DNA of 64,000 bases, taken from assembly GCA_030683005.1 (NCBI GenBank), contig JAUXMY010000042.1:1-64000 (forward strand). Reading direction: 5' to 3'. The number at the start of each line of letters is the position of its first letter. The stretch's first letter is position 1. Below the pieces are notes generated by a model, which was given only the letters and a program-made list of their open reading frames with translations, did no database searches and was not told the DNA's origin. The position numbers were made by a program, and so were the translations under genes. Of this stretch, positions 46,844 to 56,190 are shown in pieces. The stretch comes from Caulobacter sp. (GTDB lineage: Bacteria; Pseudomonadota; Alphaproteobacteria; Caulobacterales; Caulobacteraceae).

Positions 46844-48622
46844 TTACTTGATCGGCGGGGCGAGCCGGATGTGCAGTTCCTTCAGCTGACGCTCCTCGAC
46901 CTCGGAGGGGGCGTTCATCAGCAGGTCCTGGCCCTGCTGGTTCAGCGGGAAGGCGATGACCTCGCGGATCGCGGTCTGGCCGGCCAGCAGCATGACGATG
47001 CGGTCGATGCCGGGGGCCAGACCGCCGTGCGGCGGGGCGCCAAAGCGGAAGGCGTTCAGCATGCCGCCGAACTGCTCCTCGACCACGTCGGCGCCGTAGC
47101 CGGCGACCTCGAAGGCCTTGAGCATGATCTCCGGCCGGTGGTTCCGGATCGCGCCGGAGCACAGCTCGTAGCCGTTGCAGACGATGTCGTACTGGTAGGC
47201 GAGGATCGACAGCGGATCCTGGGTCTCCAGCGCCTCCATCCCGCCTTGGGGCATCGAGAAGGGGTTGTGGCTGAAGTCGACCTTCTTCTCGTCCTCGCTC
47301 CACTCGAACATCGGGAAGTCGACGATCCAGCAGAAGTCGAAACGATCCTCGTCGATGAGCTTCAGCTCCGTGCCCACGCGGGTACGGGCCGCGCCGGCGA
47401 ACTTGTAGAAGACCTTGGGATCACCGGCGGCGAAGAAGGCGGCGTCGCCCTGCCCCAGGCCCAGCTCGGCCATCAGCGCCTGCGTCGGCTCCTGGCCGAG
47501 GTTCTTGGCGATCGGGCCGCCCCAGCCGCCCTGGTCCTCGGACCAGAAGATGTAGCCCAGGCCCGGCTGGCCCTCGCCCTGCGCCCAGCTGTTCATGCGG
47601 TCGCAGAAGGCGCGGGAGCCGCCGGTCGGCGCCGGGATGGCCCAGACGGCGTTCTTGGCGTCGGCGCCGAGGATCTTGGCGAACAGGCCAAAGCCGCCGT
47701 CCCGGAAATGGCCGGAGACCTGCGCCATCTTGATGGGGTTGCGGGTGTCGGGCTTGTCGCTGCCGTACCAGGCGATGGCGTCGGCGTAGGCGATGCGCGG
47801 GAACGGATAGGGGGTCACCGGCTTGCCGCCGGCGAACTCCTCGAACACGCCATGCATCACCGGCTCAATCGCAGCAAAAACATCCTCTTGCGTGACAAAG
47901 CTCATCTCGACGTCGAGCTGGTAGAACTCCAGCGAACGGTCGGCGCGCAGGTCTTCGTCGCGGAAGCAGGGCGCGATCTGGAAGTAGCGGTCGAAGCCCG
48001 ACACCATCAGCAGCTGCTTGAACTGCTGCGGGGCCTGCGGCAGGGCGTAGAACTTGGACGGGTGCAGGCGCGAGGGCACCAGGAAGTCGCGCGCGCCTTC
48101 CGGCGAGGAGGCGGTCAGGATCGGCGTCTGGTACTCGAGGAAGCCCTGCCCGACCATGCGGTGGCGGATCGAGTGGATCACCTTGCTGCGCAGGACGATG
48201 TTCCGGTGCAGCGTCTCGCGACGCAGGTCGAGGTAGCGGTGCTTGAGGCGGATCTCCTCGGGATAATCCGGCTCGCCGAACACTGGCAGCGGCAACTCGG
48301 CCGCCTCCGACAGGATCTCGATGGCCGACACCCGGATCTCGACCTCGCCCGTGGGCAGGTTGGCGTTGATGGTCTCGGCCGAGCGGGCCACCACCTCGCC
48401 GTCGACGCGGATCACGCTCTCGGTGCGCACCCGCTCGATCAGGTCGAAGCCCGGCGTGGTCGGCGAAATGACCAGCTGGGTCAGGCCGTAGTGGTCGCGC
48501 AGATCGACGAAGACCAGGCCGCCATGGTCGCGCTTGCGATGGATCCAGCCCGACAGCCGCACATTGGCGCCGGTGTCGCCGCCACGGAGCTGACCACAGG
48601 TGTGAGTGCGATAGGCGTGCAT
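46844..48622 (-). CDS. aspS: Aspartyl-tRNA synthetase
   Basis: Class II synthetase of 592 aa from ATG 48622 ([20 protein letters not shown]). The N-terminal OB-fold anticodon-binding domain ([20 protein letters not shown]) is followed by motif 1 region ([20 protein letters not shown]) and motif 2 ([20 protein letters not shown]). The bacterial GAD insertion and motif 3 ([13 protein letters not shown]) are also present. No GatCAB information is in the window, so whether it also charges tRNA-Asn cannot be judged. The reading frame extends to 48880 without family features. Confidence 0.97.
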   Translation of the reverse strand: MHAYRTHTCGQLRGGDTGANVRLSGWIHRKRDHGGLVFVDLRDHYGLTQLVISPTTPGFDLIERVRTESVIRVDGEVVARSAETINANLPTGEVEIRVSAIEILSEAAELPLPVFGEPDYPEEIRLKHRYLDLRRETLHRNIVLRSKVIHSIRHRMVGQGFLEYQTPILTASSPEGARDFLVPSRLHPSKFYALPQAPQQFKQLLMVSGFDRYFQIAPCFRDEDLRADRSLEFYQLDVEMSFVTQEDVFAAIEPVMHGVFEEFAGGKPVTPYPFPRIAYADAIAWYGSDKPDTRNPIKMAQVSGHFRDGGFGLFAKILGADAKNAVWAIPAPTGGSRAFCDRMNSWAQGEGQPGLGYIFWSEDQGGWGGPIAKNLGQEPTQALMAELGLGQGDAAFFAAGDPKVFYKFAGAARTRVGTELKLIDEDRFDFCWIVDFPMFEWSEDEKKVDFSHNPFSMPQGGMEALETQDPLSILAYQYDIVCNGYELCSGAIRNHRPEIMLKAFEVAGYGADVVEEQFGGMLNAFRFGAPPHGGLAPGIDRIVMLLAGQTAIREVIAFPLNQQGQDLLMNAPSEVEERQLKELHIRLAPPIK

Positions 48623-48924
48623 GATCTCAAGACATCTTCTGGCGGCTCGAAAGCCGGATTCCGGGAGGCGCGGAAGGGCGCATGAGGAGGCCGGAAAGTC
48701 AAGGATTCGGGGTGGAGATGTCCGGGGACATGTACCGTCTTCGGCACGTGTCCCCGGTAGCTTGAAGCGGCGGGGGACACGCACTGAAGTGCATGTCCCC
48801 GACCGACCGCACCTTCTCTCGCAAGGGGAGAAGGGGTTGAAGCATCCACAGTCCCGCCCCGCCTGTCCACGCCTGCCCATCGTTCACCCGTCGCCGCCTT
48901 TGCCATGCATGCTAAACCAACCCT
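48623..48924. repeat. Tandem hairpin repeat (family E) in the aspS-hdaA gap
   Basis: 302 bases with no gene. Two consecutive hairpins share a stem type: CCGGGGACATG (48722-48732) with CACGTGTCCCCGG (48745-48757), and GGGGACACGCAC (48773-48784) with GTGCATGTCCCC (48789-48800). The layout, two similar palindromes a short distance apart, is that of BIME-type repeats. Downstream a CTTCTC-TCGCAAGG-GGAGAAG stem occurs. The hdaA and aspS promoters must share the remainder; none is clear. Confidence 0.65.
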
Positions 48925-49590
48925 GTGATCACCCGCCCCCGCCAGCTGACCATTCCGCTCGCCAGCCCGCCGCTCCACACGCGGGCGGCGTTCGTGGAGT
49001 CGGCGGCCAATGCCCAGGCGCTGGCGCTGCTGGACCGCTGGCCGGACTGGCCGGGCGGGGTGCTGGCGCTGGTCGGACCCGAGGGATCGGGCAAGACACA
49101 CCTGGCGACGATCTGGGCGGCGGAGGCCGGCGCGACGCGCTACAGCCCCGGCGATGACCTGGCCGCCCTGGCCGGCAAGCCGGTGCTGGTCGAGAACGCC
49201 GATCGGGCCGGCGACGAGGCGCTGTTCCACCTGATCAACCGCGCCCCGACCGACGGCGGGCTGTTGCTGACGGCGCGGACTCGGCCGGCGAGCTGGGCCG
49301 CCGCCCTGCCCGACCTGCGCTCTCGCCTGAACGCCCTGACCGTGGCCGAGCTCGGCGAGCCCGACGACGCGCTGCTGATCGCGGTGCTGGAGGCCCTGTT
49401 CCGCGAGAAGCTGCACCGCCCCGCGCCGGACCTTTACGCGTATCTGCTCAAGCGCATGCCCCGCTCGGTCGCCGCCGCCCGCGAGATGGTCCGCCTGCTG
49501 GACCAGGCCGCCGGCGAGCAGGGCCGGCCGCTGAACCGCGTGCTGGCCAGGGAAGTGCTCGACGAGACGCCGGACCTGTTCGAGGGTTAG
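48925..49590 (+). CDS. hdaA: DnaA-related regulator HdaA
   Basis: A 221-aa protein with GTG start. The N-terminal RQLTIPL fits the beta-clamp-binding motif of Hda, the Walker A-type loop is GPEGSGKTHLATIW (about residues 51-64), and the rest resembles the DnaA AAA+ domain without the DNA-binding domain. Known role in Caulobacter: with the sliding clamp it stimulates DnaA-ATP hydrolysis and limits re-initiation of replication. In Caulobacter it lies near ppk, consistent with this neighbourhood. Stop overlaps that of the next convergent gene. Confidence 0.87.
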   Translation: MITRPRQLTIPLASPPLHTRAAFVESAANAQALALLDRWPDWPGGVLALVGPEGSGKTHLATIWAAEAGATRYSPGDDLAALAGKPVLVENADRAGDEALFHLINRAPTDGGLLLTARTRPASWAAALPDLRSRLNALTVAELGEPDDALLIAVLEALFREKLHRPAPDLYAYLLKRMPRSVAAAREMVRLLDQAAGEQGRPLNRVLAREVLDETPDLFEG

Positions 49591-50315
49591 GCGGCTGGCT
49601 CGTCGGCGGGCGACGTCAGACCGTCGCGCAGCTGGCGCACGCATTTCGCGCTGCCCCTCCGGATCATTTCCCGAAGGCGCTCGCCGTTGTTCGCCATGAT
49701 CTCATCGTACTTCGGCGACTTATGAGGTTTCTTGAGTTCGACGTTGCATTTCGCCGTGCCGACCAAGACGCCACTCCTTGCGTCGAAGACCCGGACGTAG
49801 GTTTGAAAGACGAGGCCATAGCGCTGCCAGGCCGGCGAAAGACTTGGCTTCACATCGAACAGATTAAGGTTCGCCGGAGCAACTGCGACAATGTAGTCGG
49901 CACGCCCTCCGTTGGCGACGAGCAGGTCCGTCCGGGCGTCGGTGAGGAGCAGAGGGGCCACGACATATCCCCCTTTGGAGGACGCCCAGAACGCCGCGAC
50001 TTCAGCGCCGATCAGGTTCGCCGGCTCCTCAAGCTGGAGATCGGCGGCCATCTTCGCGCCCTCGGCGAGCACCCGCGCGCGCCATGCCTCAATTGCACCC
50101 GTCTTGGGTGCCTGCCCTACTCGCGACATCGGTGCCTGCCCTACTCGCATCATCGCAATAATCGGAAGAGTCCGACGAATTGTGTAGGTCACCGCGGGAC
50201 CAGAAGGCGCTGGCGTGCCTAGGATAGGAGCGGCGATGGGCTGTGTAGCCTCGCGGCCTATAGCCGTGCTGGCGACAAGGGAAACGCCCATCGCAATTGC
50301 CAAGCTTCGCAACAT
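49587..50315 (-). CDS. Hypothetical secreted protein, 242 aa
   Basis: Start ATG 50315 (MLRSLAIAMGVSLVASTAIG), a signal peptide with predicted cleavage around residue 20. A short tandem repeat encodes RVGQAP twice (residues about 58-72). The core then has EGAKMAADLQLEEPANLIGA, DYIVAVAPANLNLFDVKPSL and VFQTYVRVFDARSGVLVGTA, an alternating pattern like periplasmic surface-exposed stress proteins. Two cysteines are present near the C-terminus. Family not recognised. Less GC-rich than its neighbours. Confidence 0.7.
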   Translation of the reverse strand: MLRSLAIAMGVSLVASTAIGREATQPIAAPILGTPAPSGPAVTYTIRRTLPIIAMMRVGQAPMSRVGQAPKTGAIEAWRARVLAEGAKMAADLQLEEPANLIGAEVAAFWASSKGGYVVAPLLLTDARTDLLVANGGRADYIVAVAPANLNLFDVKPSLSPAWQRYGLVFQTYVRVFDARSGVLVGTAKCNVELKKPHKSPKYDEIMANNGERLREMIRRGSAKCVRQLRDGLTSPADEPAA

Positions 50316-50399
50316 ACGCGCCCCCAAGATCCTGCGATGCCTATTGGCAAGCGGCGGATGCGAGGGTCAAGCAAAGATCTGTTCGGGGACTGAGCCCCC

Positions 50400-51884
50400 T
50401 CAGTGCGCGCCACCGCCCGCCGGCAGGTGGCTCTTGTCGTGCTTGCCGACGCGGTCGACCAGGGTCTGGCCGGCCTGGTTCATGCCGATCAGCTCGACCT
50501 CCGCGCCCTGGCGGCGATAGCGGAAGACCACCTTGTCGACGGCGGCGACGCCGGTCAGGTCCCACAGATGAGCGTCGGTCATGTCGATTTCGACCCGGGT
50601 CGGATGGCCGTGATACTCGAAGAAGGCGGCGAAGAGGTCGGCGGAGGCGAAGAACAGCTGGCCGCTGACCTTGTAGCGCAGCACCCCCTCCTCCGGCGTC
50701 TCGATCTCGGTCACGCTGATGGTCTTGCCGACCTTGCGCATGAAGAAGACCGCCGACAGCAGCACGCCCAGCACAACGCCCTTGGAGAGGTCGTGGGTCA
50801 GCACGACGGTCACCGTGGTGGCGATCATCACGATCGACGACTGGGCCGGCGTGGACCGCAGGTTGACCACCGACTTCCAGTCGAAGGTGCCGACCGAGAC
50901 CATGATCATCACCGCCACCAGGGCCGCCATCGGGATCATCGCCACCCAGTCCTGCAGCACCAGGATCAGAAACAGCAGGAACAGCCCGGCCCACAGGGTC
51001 GACAGCCGCCCGCGCGCGCCGGAGGTCACATTGATGATCGACTGGCCGATCATGGCGCAGCCGGCCATGCCGCCGAAGAAGCCGGAGGCGATGTTGGCGA
51101 TGCCCTGGCCGCGCGTCTCGCGGTCCTTGTCGGACGGGGTGTCGGTGATGTCGTCCAGCAGGTTGGCGGTCAGCAGCGATTCCAGCAGGCCGACGAAGGC
51201 CAGCGTCGCCGCCACCGGCGCGACAATTGTGAAAGTTTGCCAGGTCAGCGGCACGGCCGGCAGGTGGAAGAACGGCAGGGTGGTCGGCATCTGGCCCATG
51301 TCGCCGACCGTGCGGACGTCGAGCTTGAGGAATACCGCCACGATGCTGAGCACGACGATGGCCACCAGCGGGGCCGGGACCGCCTTGGTGATCAGGGGGA
51401 AGCCGTAGATGATCGCGAGGCCCGCGCCGACCATGACGAAGGTCTGCCAGTTGGCGCCGATCAGCTCGGGCATCTGGGCCATGAAGATGAGGATGGCCAG
51501 CGAGTTGACGAAGCCGGTCATCACGCTGCGCGAGACGAACTTGATGTAGCGGCCCAGCCTGAGCAGGCCGACGATGACCTGGAACACCCCGGTCAGGATG
51601 GAGGCGGCGAACAGGTATTCGACGCCGTGGTCCTTCACCAGCATGACCATCAAGAGCGCCATGGCCCCGGTGGCCGCCGAGATCATGGCCGGACGCCCGC
51701 CGACGAAGGCGATGGTCACGGCGATGATGAAGCTGGCGTAGAGGCCGACCGCCGGATCGACCCCGGCGATGATCGAAAAGGCGATGGCCTCGGGAATCAG
51801 GGCCAGGGCGACGACGGTCCCGGCCAGCAGGTCACGGCGGGGGTTGGCGAGCCATTGCTGACGCGCGGAAGCGATAATCGACAT
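50400..51884 (-). CDS. SulP-family anion transporter with STAS domain
   Basis: About 494 aa from ATG 51884 ([20 protein letters not shown]). SulP signatures: [68 protein letters not shown] with [17 protein letters not shown]. About 12 membrane helices, then a C-terminal STAS domain ([33 protein letters not shown]). Likely an Na+- or H+-coupled bicarbonate or sulfate transporter; the substrate cannot be told. Longer upstream start possible at 51971. Confidence 0.93.
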   Translation of the reverse strand: MSIIASARQQWLANPRRDLLAGTVVALALIPEAIAFSIIAGVDPAVGLYASFIIAVTIAFVGGRPAMISAATGAMALLMVMLVKDHGVEYLFAASILTGVFQVIVGLLRLGRYIKFVSRSVMTGFVNSLAILIFMAQMPELIGANWQTFVMVGAGLAIIYGFPLITKAVPAPLVAIVVLSIVAVFLKLDVRTVGDMGQMPTTLPFFHLPAVPLTWQTFTIVAPVAATLAFVGLLESLLTANLLDDITDTPSDKDRETRGQGIANIASGFFGGMAGCAMIGQSIINVTSGARGRLSTLWAGLFLLFLILVLQDWVAMIPMAALVAVMIMVSVGTFDWKSVVNLRSTPAQSSIVMIATTVTVVLTHDLSKGVVLGVLLSAVFFMRKVGKTISVTEIETPEEGVLRYKVSGQLFFASADLFAAFFEYHGHPTRVEIDMTDAHLWDLTGVAAVDKVVFRYRRQGAEVELIGMNQAGQTLVDRVGKHDKSHLPAGGGAH

Positions 51885-52048
51885 TGTTGCATTCACTACA
51901 GGCGGGCCGCCGGCGAAGGTCGCATCAGCGGCGCGCAGATTTCCCGGGGGATCGGCGCCCGGGGTAGCCACCCGGTCGCGCCGGGTCCTTGGAGGGGGCG
52001 GTCATCGTCGATGTCGCCCCGCAAATCAAGGCCGCGCGGCCGCGGCCG

Positions 52049-53215
52049 TCAGAGAATCGCCACCACGGCAAAGCCGATGTAGGTGCCGATGGCGGTGCCG
52101 AGCGTGCCGGCGATGACACCCGGCAGGACGAGGTCCTCGCGTCCGAACGCCTCGGCCAGGGACACCGCGCTGGTCGCCCCGCCGATGTTGGCGTTGGAGG
52201 CGATGGCGACGATCTCCGGCTCGATCTTCAGCAACTGGGCTCCGGTGATCAGCACCACGCCGTGCACCAGCATCAGGATGGTCACGAAGCCCATCAGCAT
52301 CAGGCCCAGCGGGCCCGAGGCGATCAAGGCGGCGATGTCGATGCTGGCGCCGACGACGATGAGGAACACATAGACCCCGTACAGTCCGAGCGGCCGGCTC
52401 AGCGTCATGCGGGCGACGACCGGGATCTGCGCCGCGACCAGCGCCAGGGTGGTCAGGATCAGGATGGAGGGGACCGGAAAGCCCAGGTCCTTGAGCCAGG
52501 CGGCGAGCAGGTTGGCGATGACCACGCCGGTCAGGGCCAGGGCGAGCGGTAGGGCGACGGCGAGGCTGCCGGTCAGGGGCGCGGCCGCGACGGCGTCCTC
52601 GGCCCCCTCCTCCGCCGCCACGGCGGTCCGCTCGCCCGGCTTGCCGAACAGGCCGGTGCGATAGAGCAGCAGCGGCATGGCCACGGTGATCAGGATCCAC
52701 ACGCCGGTGGCGATGTTGTCGACCACGATGGCGGCGGCGTAGACGCCCCCCTCTCGCGCCACGCCGTAGTGGAGCGCGATGGCGTTGAAGTTGGCGCTGC
52801 CGCCGATGTAGGTGCCGGCGAACATGCCCGACAGGGCCTCGAAATTGCCGCCCAGCATCGCCCGCGCCGGGGTCAGCAGGCCGGCGACCAGCACGCCCGC
52901 GGCCGTGCCGGCCGCGCCCAGTCCAAAGGCGATCAGCATCGGCCCGCCGGCCTTGCGCAGGGACTTGAGGTTGGCCTCGAGCAGGATCAGGAAGATGGCG
53001 GCGGGCGTGACCACCGCGAAGATCGGGTCATAGACCAGCCCGCCGGCGCCGGCCGGCGGCACGATCCGGAAGTTGGCCAGCAGCGCGCCGACGATGATGA
53101 CGATCAGGGCCGCGCCGACCTTGCGGCCCCAGGACAGCCGGCCGACCAGTTCGGCGACCGCCACCCCGACCGCGAGCACGGCCAGCAAGGCCACCGGCGA
53201 CTGGATCAACGCCAT
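52049..53215 (-). CDS. DUF819 family membrane protein
   Basis: A 388-aa protein with about ten helices in two inverted halves, as in DUF819/YjcL. Conserved stretches: LLEANLKSLRKAGGPMLIAF, MFAGTYIGGSANFNAIALHY, IASNANIGGATSAVSLAEAF and LPGVIAGTLGTAIGTYIGFA. The GGSANF and NANIGG motifs are symmetrical, suggesting a transport function of sodium-symporter type. Substrate unknown. Confidence 0.87.
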   Translation of the reverse strand: MALIQSPVALLAVLAVGVAVAELVGRLSWGRKVGAALIVIIVGALLANFRIVPPAGAGGLVYDPIFAVVTPAAIFLILLEANLKSLRKAGGPMLIAFGLGAAGTAAGVLVAGLLTPARAMLGGNFEALSGMFAGTYIGGSANFNAIALHYGVAREGGVYAAAIVVDNIATGVWILITVAMPLLLYRTGLFGKPGERTAVAAEEGAEDAVAAAPLTGSLAVALPLALALTGVVIANLLAAWLKDLGFPVPSILILTTLALVAAQIPVVARMTLSRPLGLYGVYVFLIVVGASIDIAALIASGPLGLMLMGFVTILMLVHGVVLITGAQLLKIEPEIVAIASNANIGGATSAVSLAEAFGREDLVLPGVIAGTLGTAIGTYIGFAVVAIL

Positions 53216-53376
53216 GCGGACACCGCCGTCGCCGCGTTCGCAAACCTGATCATCATCCGACTCCCCCGTCGACGGAGGAAACGACGGCCGGCGCGCCGCC
53301 GCAAGAGCCGGCTTGTCGGGTTGCTCCGGGCGCGGCGCTCGCTATCGTGGCCCGCAGTTGAGTTGAGGGGTTGAGT

Positions 53377-53919
53377 ATGGTCCGCATTACCGCATTGGCC
53401 GCCGTGGCCGTCGTCGCTCTGGCCGGGGGCGTCGCGCAGGCCCAGACGACGGGCTCCTCCACCACCCGGTCGACCACCACCACGACCACCGATGGAACCA
53501 CCACCCGCACCGTCACCCGCAGCACCACCACCGGCGTCACGGTCGGCGTCGACGGCGAGAAGGTCGGCGAGGCGGTGGGTCAGGCCCTGATCGACCGGCT
53601 CGATCCCGGGCAGGCGCGTATTCGCCGCCTGGCCGAACCGGCGCGGACCGAGGACGCCTTCGGCGCCTGGCGCGTCACCGACGGCGGCCGCGACGCCGCC
53701 GAATGCCGTCTGGAGCTGGGGGAGAAAGCCGGATTCCTGGGCGTGCGCTCCGCAAGGGCGACCGGTTGCCCCGGCCGCCTGTCGCAGATGGGCAAATGGC
53801 GGGTCCAGACCGGCGAACTGGTCTTCTACACCAACGCCGGCGCCGAGCTGCGGCGGCTGAAGTACGTCGAGGGGCGCTTCGTCGGCGGCGGCGTGGAGAT
53901 GACGCGCGACCAGGACTGA
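53377..53919 (+). CDS. Secreted protein with AprI/Inh-type inhibitor domain
   Basis: A 180-aa protein. Signal peptide VRITALAAVAVVALAGGVAQ followed by a Thr/Ser-rich low-complexity linker (residues 26-60) with many consecutive threonines. The C-terminal half, FGAWRVTDGGRDAAECRLEL to RRLKYVEGRFVGGGVEM with paired cysteines, fits the beta-barrel metalloprotease-inhibitor family AprI/Inh. No cognate serralysin is seen in the window. ATG 53377 is preferred to TTG 53371. Confidence 0.75.
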   Translation: MVRITALAAVAVVALAGGVAQAQTTGSSTTRSTTTTTTDGTTTRTVTRSTTTGVTVGVDGEKVGEAVGQALIDRLDPGQARIRRLAEPARTEDAFGAWRVTDGGRDAAECRLELGEKAGFLGVRSARATGCPGRLSQMGKWRVQTGELVFYTNAGAELRRLKYVEGRFVGGGVEMTRDQD

Positions 53920-54010
53920 CGGTATCGCGCCGCGGGCCCTTACGCCGCCGCCCAAGGCGTCATACGCTTGTTCGAAATCGAGCGCGGAAACGCCCCAAGG
54001 AAACGCCCCC

Positions 54011-55075
54011 ATGCCCAACGCCATCGGCTATGCCGCCACCGCCGCCGACAGCGGCATGAGCGCCTTCCACTTCGAGCGCCGGGCGCTGCGGCCCGACGAT
54101 GTACGGATCGACATCCTGTTCTGCGGGGTCTGCCATTCCGACCTGCACACCGCCCGCAACGACTGGGGCGGGACCCTCTATCCCTGCTGCCCGGGGCACG
54201 AGATTGTCGGCCGCGTCAGCGCCGTCGGGCCGCAGGTGCGGAAATTCCGCGAGGGTGACATGGCCGCCGTCGGCTGTCTGGTCGACAGCTGCATGGACTG
54301 CGACCAGTGCCGCAAGGGCGAGGAGCAGCTGTGCCGCAACCGCTCGACCGGCACCTACAACGGCAAGGACCGGATCACCGGTGAGCTGACCTTCGGCGGC
54401 TACAGCGACCACATCGTGGTGCGCGAGGCCTTCGTGCTGAAGGTTCCCGACGGCATGGACCCCGCCCGCGCCGCGCCCCTGCTTTGCGCCGGGATCACCA
54501 CCTACTCGCCGCTGAAGAAATGGAACGCCGGGCCGGGCACGCGGCTGGGCGTGGCGGGCCTGGGCGGCCTTGGCCACATGGCGGTCAAGCTGGGCGCGGC
54601 CATGGGCTGTGAGGTCACGGTCATCACCGGCTCGGAATCCAAGCGCGCCGACGCCCATGCGCTGGGCGCGAAGCATGTGCTGCTGTCATCGGACAAGGAC
54701 GCCATGCGCGCGGCGCGCAACGGCTTTGACCTGATCATCGACACCATACCGGTCGCTCACAAGCTGCAGGCCTATCTGCCGCTGCTCGACATCGACGGCT
54801 CGCTGGTCATCGTCGGGGCCATCGACGAGATCCCGCCCTTCCACAGCGGCCTGCTGCTGGGCGGCCGCCGCCGGGTCAGCGGCTCGCCGATCGGCGGCAT
54901 CGCCGAGACCCAGGAGATGCTGGATTTCTGCGCCGCCAAGGGCGTGCTGCCCGACTGCGAGCAGATCGCCATCCAGGACATCAACCACGCCTGGGAGCGC
55001 ATGGAACGGTCGGACGTGAAGTACCGCTTCGTCATCGACATGGCGTCGCTGGCGGCGGAGCGGAAGGCGGCTTAG
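54011..55075 (+). CDS. Zinc-dependent NAD(P) alcohol dehydrogenase (CAD-like MDR)
   Basis: A 354-aa medium-chain dehydrogenase. Catalytic zinc ligands: CGVCHSDLH and CCPGHEIVGRV plus Cys in PLLCAGITTYSPL. Structural zinc: CMDCDQCRKGEEQLC. Cofactor loop: GVAGLGGLGHMAVKL with Ser-rich TGSESKR after it, which favours NADP(H). It resembles the cinnamyl/aldehyde reductase group (AdhC/YahK). Monocistronic. Confidence 0.93.
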   Translation: MPNAIGYAATAADSGMSAFHFERRALRPDDVRIDILFCGVCHSDLHTARNDWGGTLYPCCPGHEIVGRVSAVGPQVRKFREGDMAAVGCLVDSCMDCDQCRKGEEQLCRNRSTGTYNGKDRITGELTFGGYSDHIVVREAFVLKVPDGMDPARAAPLLCAGITTYSPLKKWNAGPGTRLGVAGLGGLGHMAVKLGAAMGCEVTVITGSESKRADAHALGAKHVLLSSDKDAMRAARNGFDLIIDTIPVAHKLQAYLPLLDIDGSLVIVGAIDEIPPFHSGLLLGGRRRVSGSPIGGIAETQEMLDFCAAKGVLPDCEQIAIQDINHAWERMERSDVKYRFVIDMASLAAERKAA

Positions 55076-55122
55076 GCGCGGCAGCCGGTCCACTGCATTC
55101 CCTAACGCAATCGGGGGGCTAA

Positions 55123-55743
55123 TCAGGGTTGTGTGGCCTTCCATTCCAGCATCGCTAGAACGAGCTCGCCCGTCGGATACTCGCGGATGTCTTCCTCAGA
55201 AGAGCCAGCGTCGAGCTGTTTCTCCCAGTACCATTGCTGAAACTCAAGATAGGCCCCCTCGATCAGCGCACTTCCGATCTGAGGAGCGCCTGCCTGGGCT
55301 ATCAGCCAGCTCCGCACGTGCCTCACGGCTCTTTGAAAGTTGCCTTCGTGGTATCGGATATCCCAGCCTGAAATATCGGAAAGTGCGCGCATGTAGTCTC
55401 GTTGCGCGTGTTCCAGAATTAGAATCGACTTTTCGCTCTGAGGTGCCGCCGAGAATTTCCGACAAGCGAAGTCCACACCGAGCTCGAATGGCATGTTCAT
55501 GCGCGCGTACTCACCGGGCGCTTCTGACCTGCAGCGCGTCAGATCGTGAATGCCGTACTTTGACTCTCTGATAAGGCCGACGATGCGATCAAGTCGCGCA
55601 GCAGAATTGTCCGCGTTCTCGCCAGCCAGACGAGGGTAGAATCCCAAATATACTACGCAGAATGAAATCGCCTGAAGGATGGGGGCGAACTCATCATCGA
55701 ACGGACAGTTGATGAATACGGACCGGTCGAATGGCGTGGGCAA
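55123..55743 (-). CDS. TIR-like nucleotide-binding domain protein (putative defence or signalling effector)
   Basis: A 206-aa protein. The N-terminal SVFINCPFDDEFAPILQAIS with FCVVYLGFYPRLAGE, then VGLIRESKYGIHDLTRC and RMNMPFELGVDFAC, has the strand/loop/helix order of TIR and nucleoside-deoxyribosyltransferase-like folds: an FxNCPFD loop and a conserved acidic PFELG helix start. The C-terminal part is helical and Trp/Tyr-rich. The start is TTG, three bases after the DUF2188 stop, so the two genes are coupled. Lower GC than neighbours suggests transfer. No characterised family is recognised; TIR-likeness is from pattern, not alignment. Confidence 0.7.
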   Translation of the reverse strand: MPTPFDRSVFINCPFDDEFAPILQAISFCVVYLGFYPRLAGENADNSAARLDRIVGLIRESKYGIHDLTRCRSEAPGEYARMNMPFELGVDFACRKFSAAPQSEKSILILEHAQRDYMRALSDISGWDIRYHEGNFQRAVRHVRSWLIAQAGAPQIGSALIEGAYLEFQQWYWEKQLDAGSSEEDIREYPTGELVLAMLEWKATQP

Positions 55744-55746
55744 TTC

Positions 55747-55971
55747 TTACCCCTTGGGCGAATTCAGGTCTTTGCCATACGAACTGCGCTCACGAATTCG
55801 TCCATCTTTTCCGTGAACGTAAAGCTCGGTTTTCTGATTCACCGCGATCTTCCTTGCGGCGGCGATAGCGTCGGCTTGCGTGCCGTGAAGACTTGTCGCC
55901 TTACCGGCGCCAGATCGCTTGACGGCCCACCCATCCGCATTGGGCACGACATGCTGTCCCTTCTTTGTCAT
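55747..55971 (-). CDS. DUF2188 domain protein
   Basis: A 74-aa protein covering the whole DUF2188 domain: HVVPNADGWAVKRSGAGKAT, then TQADAIAAARKIAVNQKTEL and YVHGKDGRIRERSSYGKD. Small, basic and soluble. It is the first gene of a two-gene cassette with the TIR-like protein (3-base gap). A second DUF2188 domain occurs at 59212 beside a Fic toxin. Function of the domain is unknown; pairing with effector-like proteins makes an inhibitor or sensor role plausible. Confidence 0.85.
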   Translation of the reverse strand: MTKKGQHVVPNADGWAVKRSGAGKATSLHGTQADAIAAARKIAVNQKTELYVHGKDGRIRERSSYGKDLNSPKG

Positions 55972-56190
55972 GCGCGTCTCCCTGGATCACATTAGGTAGC
56001 ATATCGTTGTTACGCAACCATGTGAATTCATGCTTGCAGCGAACGTGAAGCGTCCAATCCTCGCGCTTCATATTGCCGCTGTCGAGCGGAACGCCAAGCG
56101 GCTCGACGTAGAACGCGCGATCATCTGCAAAACGCGACCTAGGTTATGCGCCAAGTCTCGGGAGAACCTAGGAGAGGCCGCACCCTCCGA

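Noticed and set aside
55972-56190. Short open frames between the DUF2188 gene and aox
   Set aside because: They overlap only partly with intergenic DNA, lack conserved patterns and have no clear ribosome-binding site.
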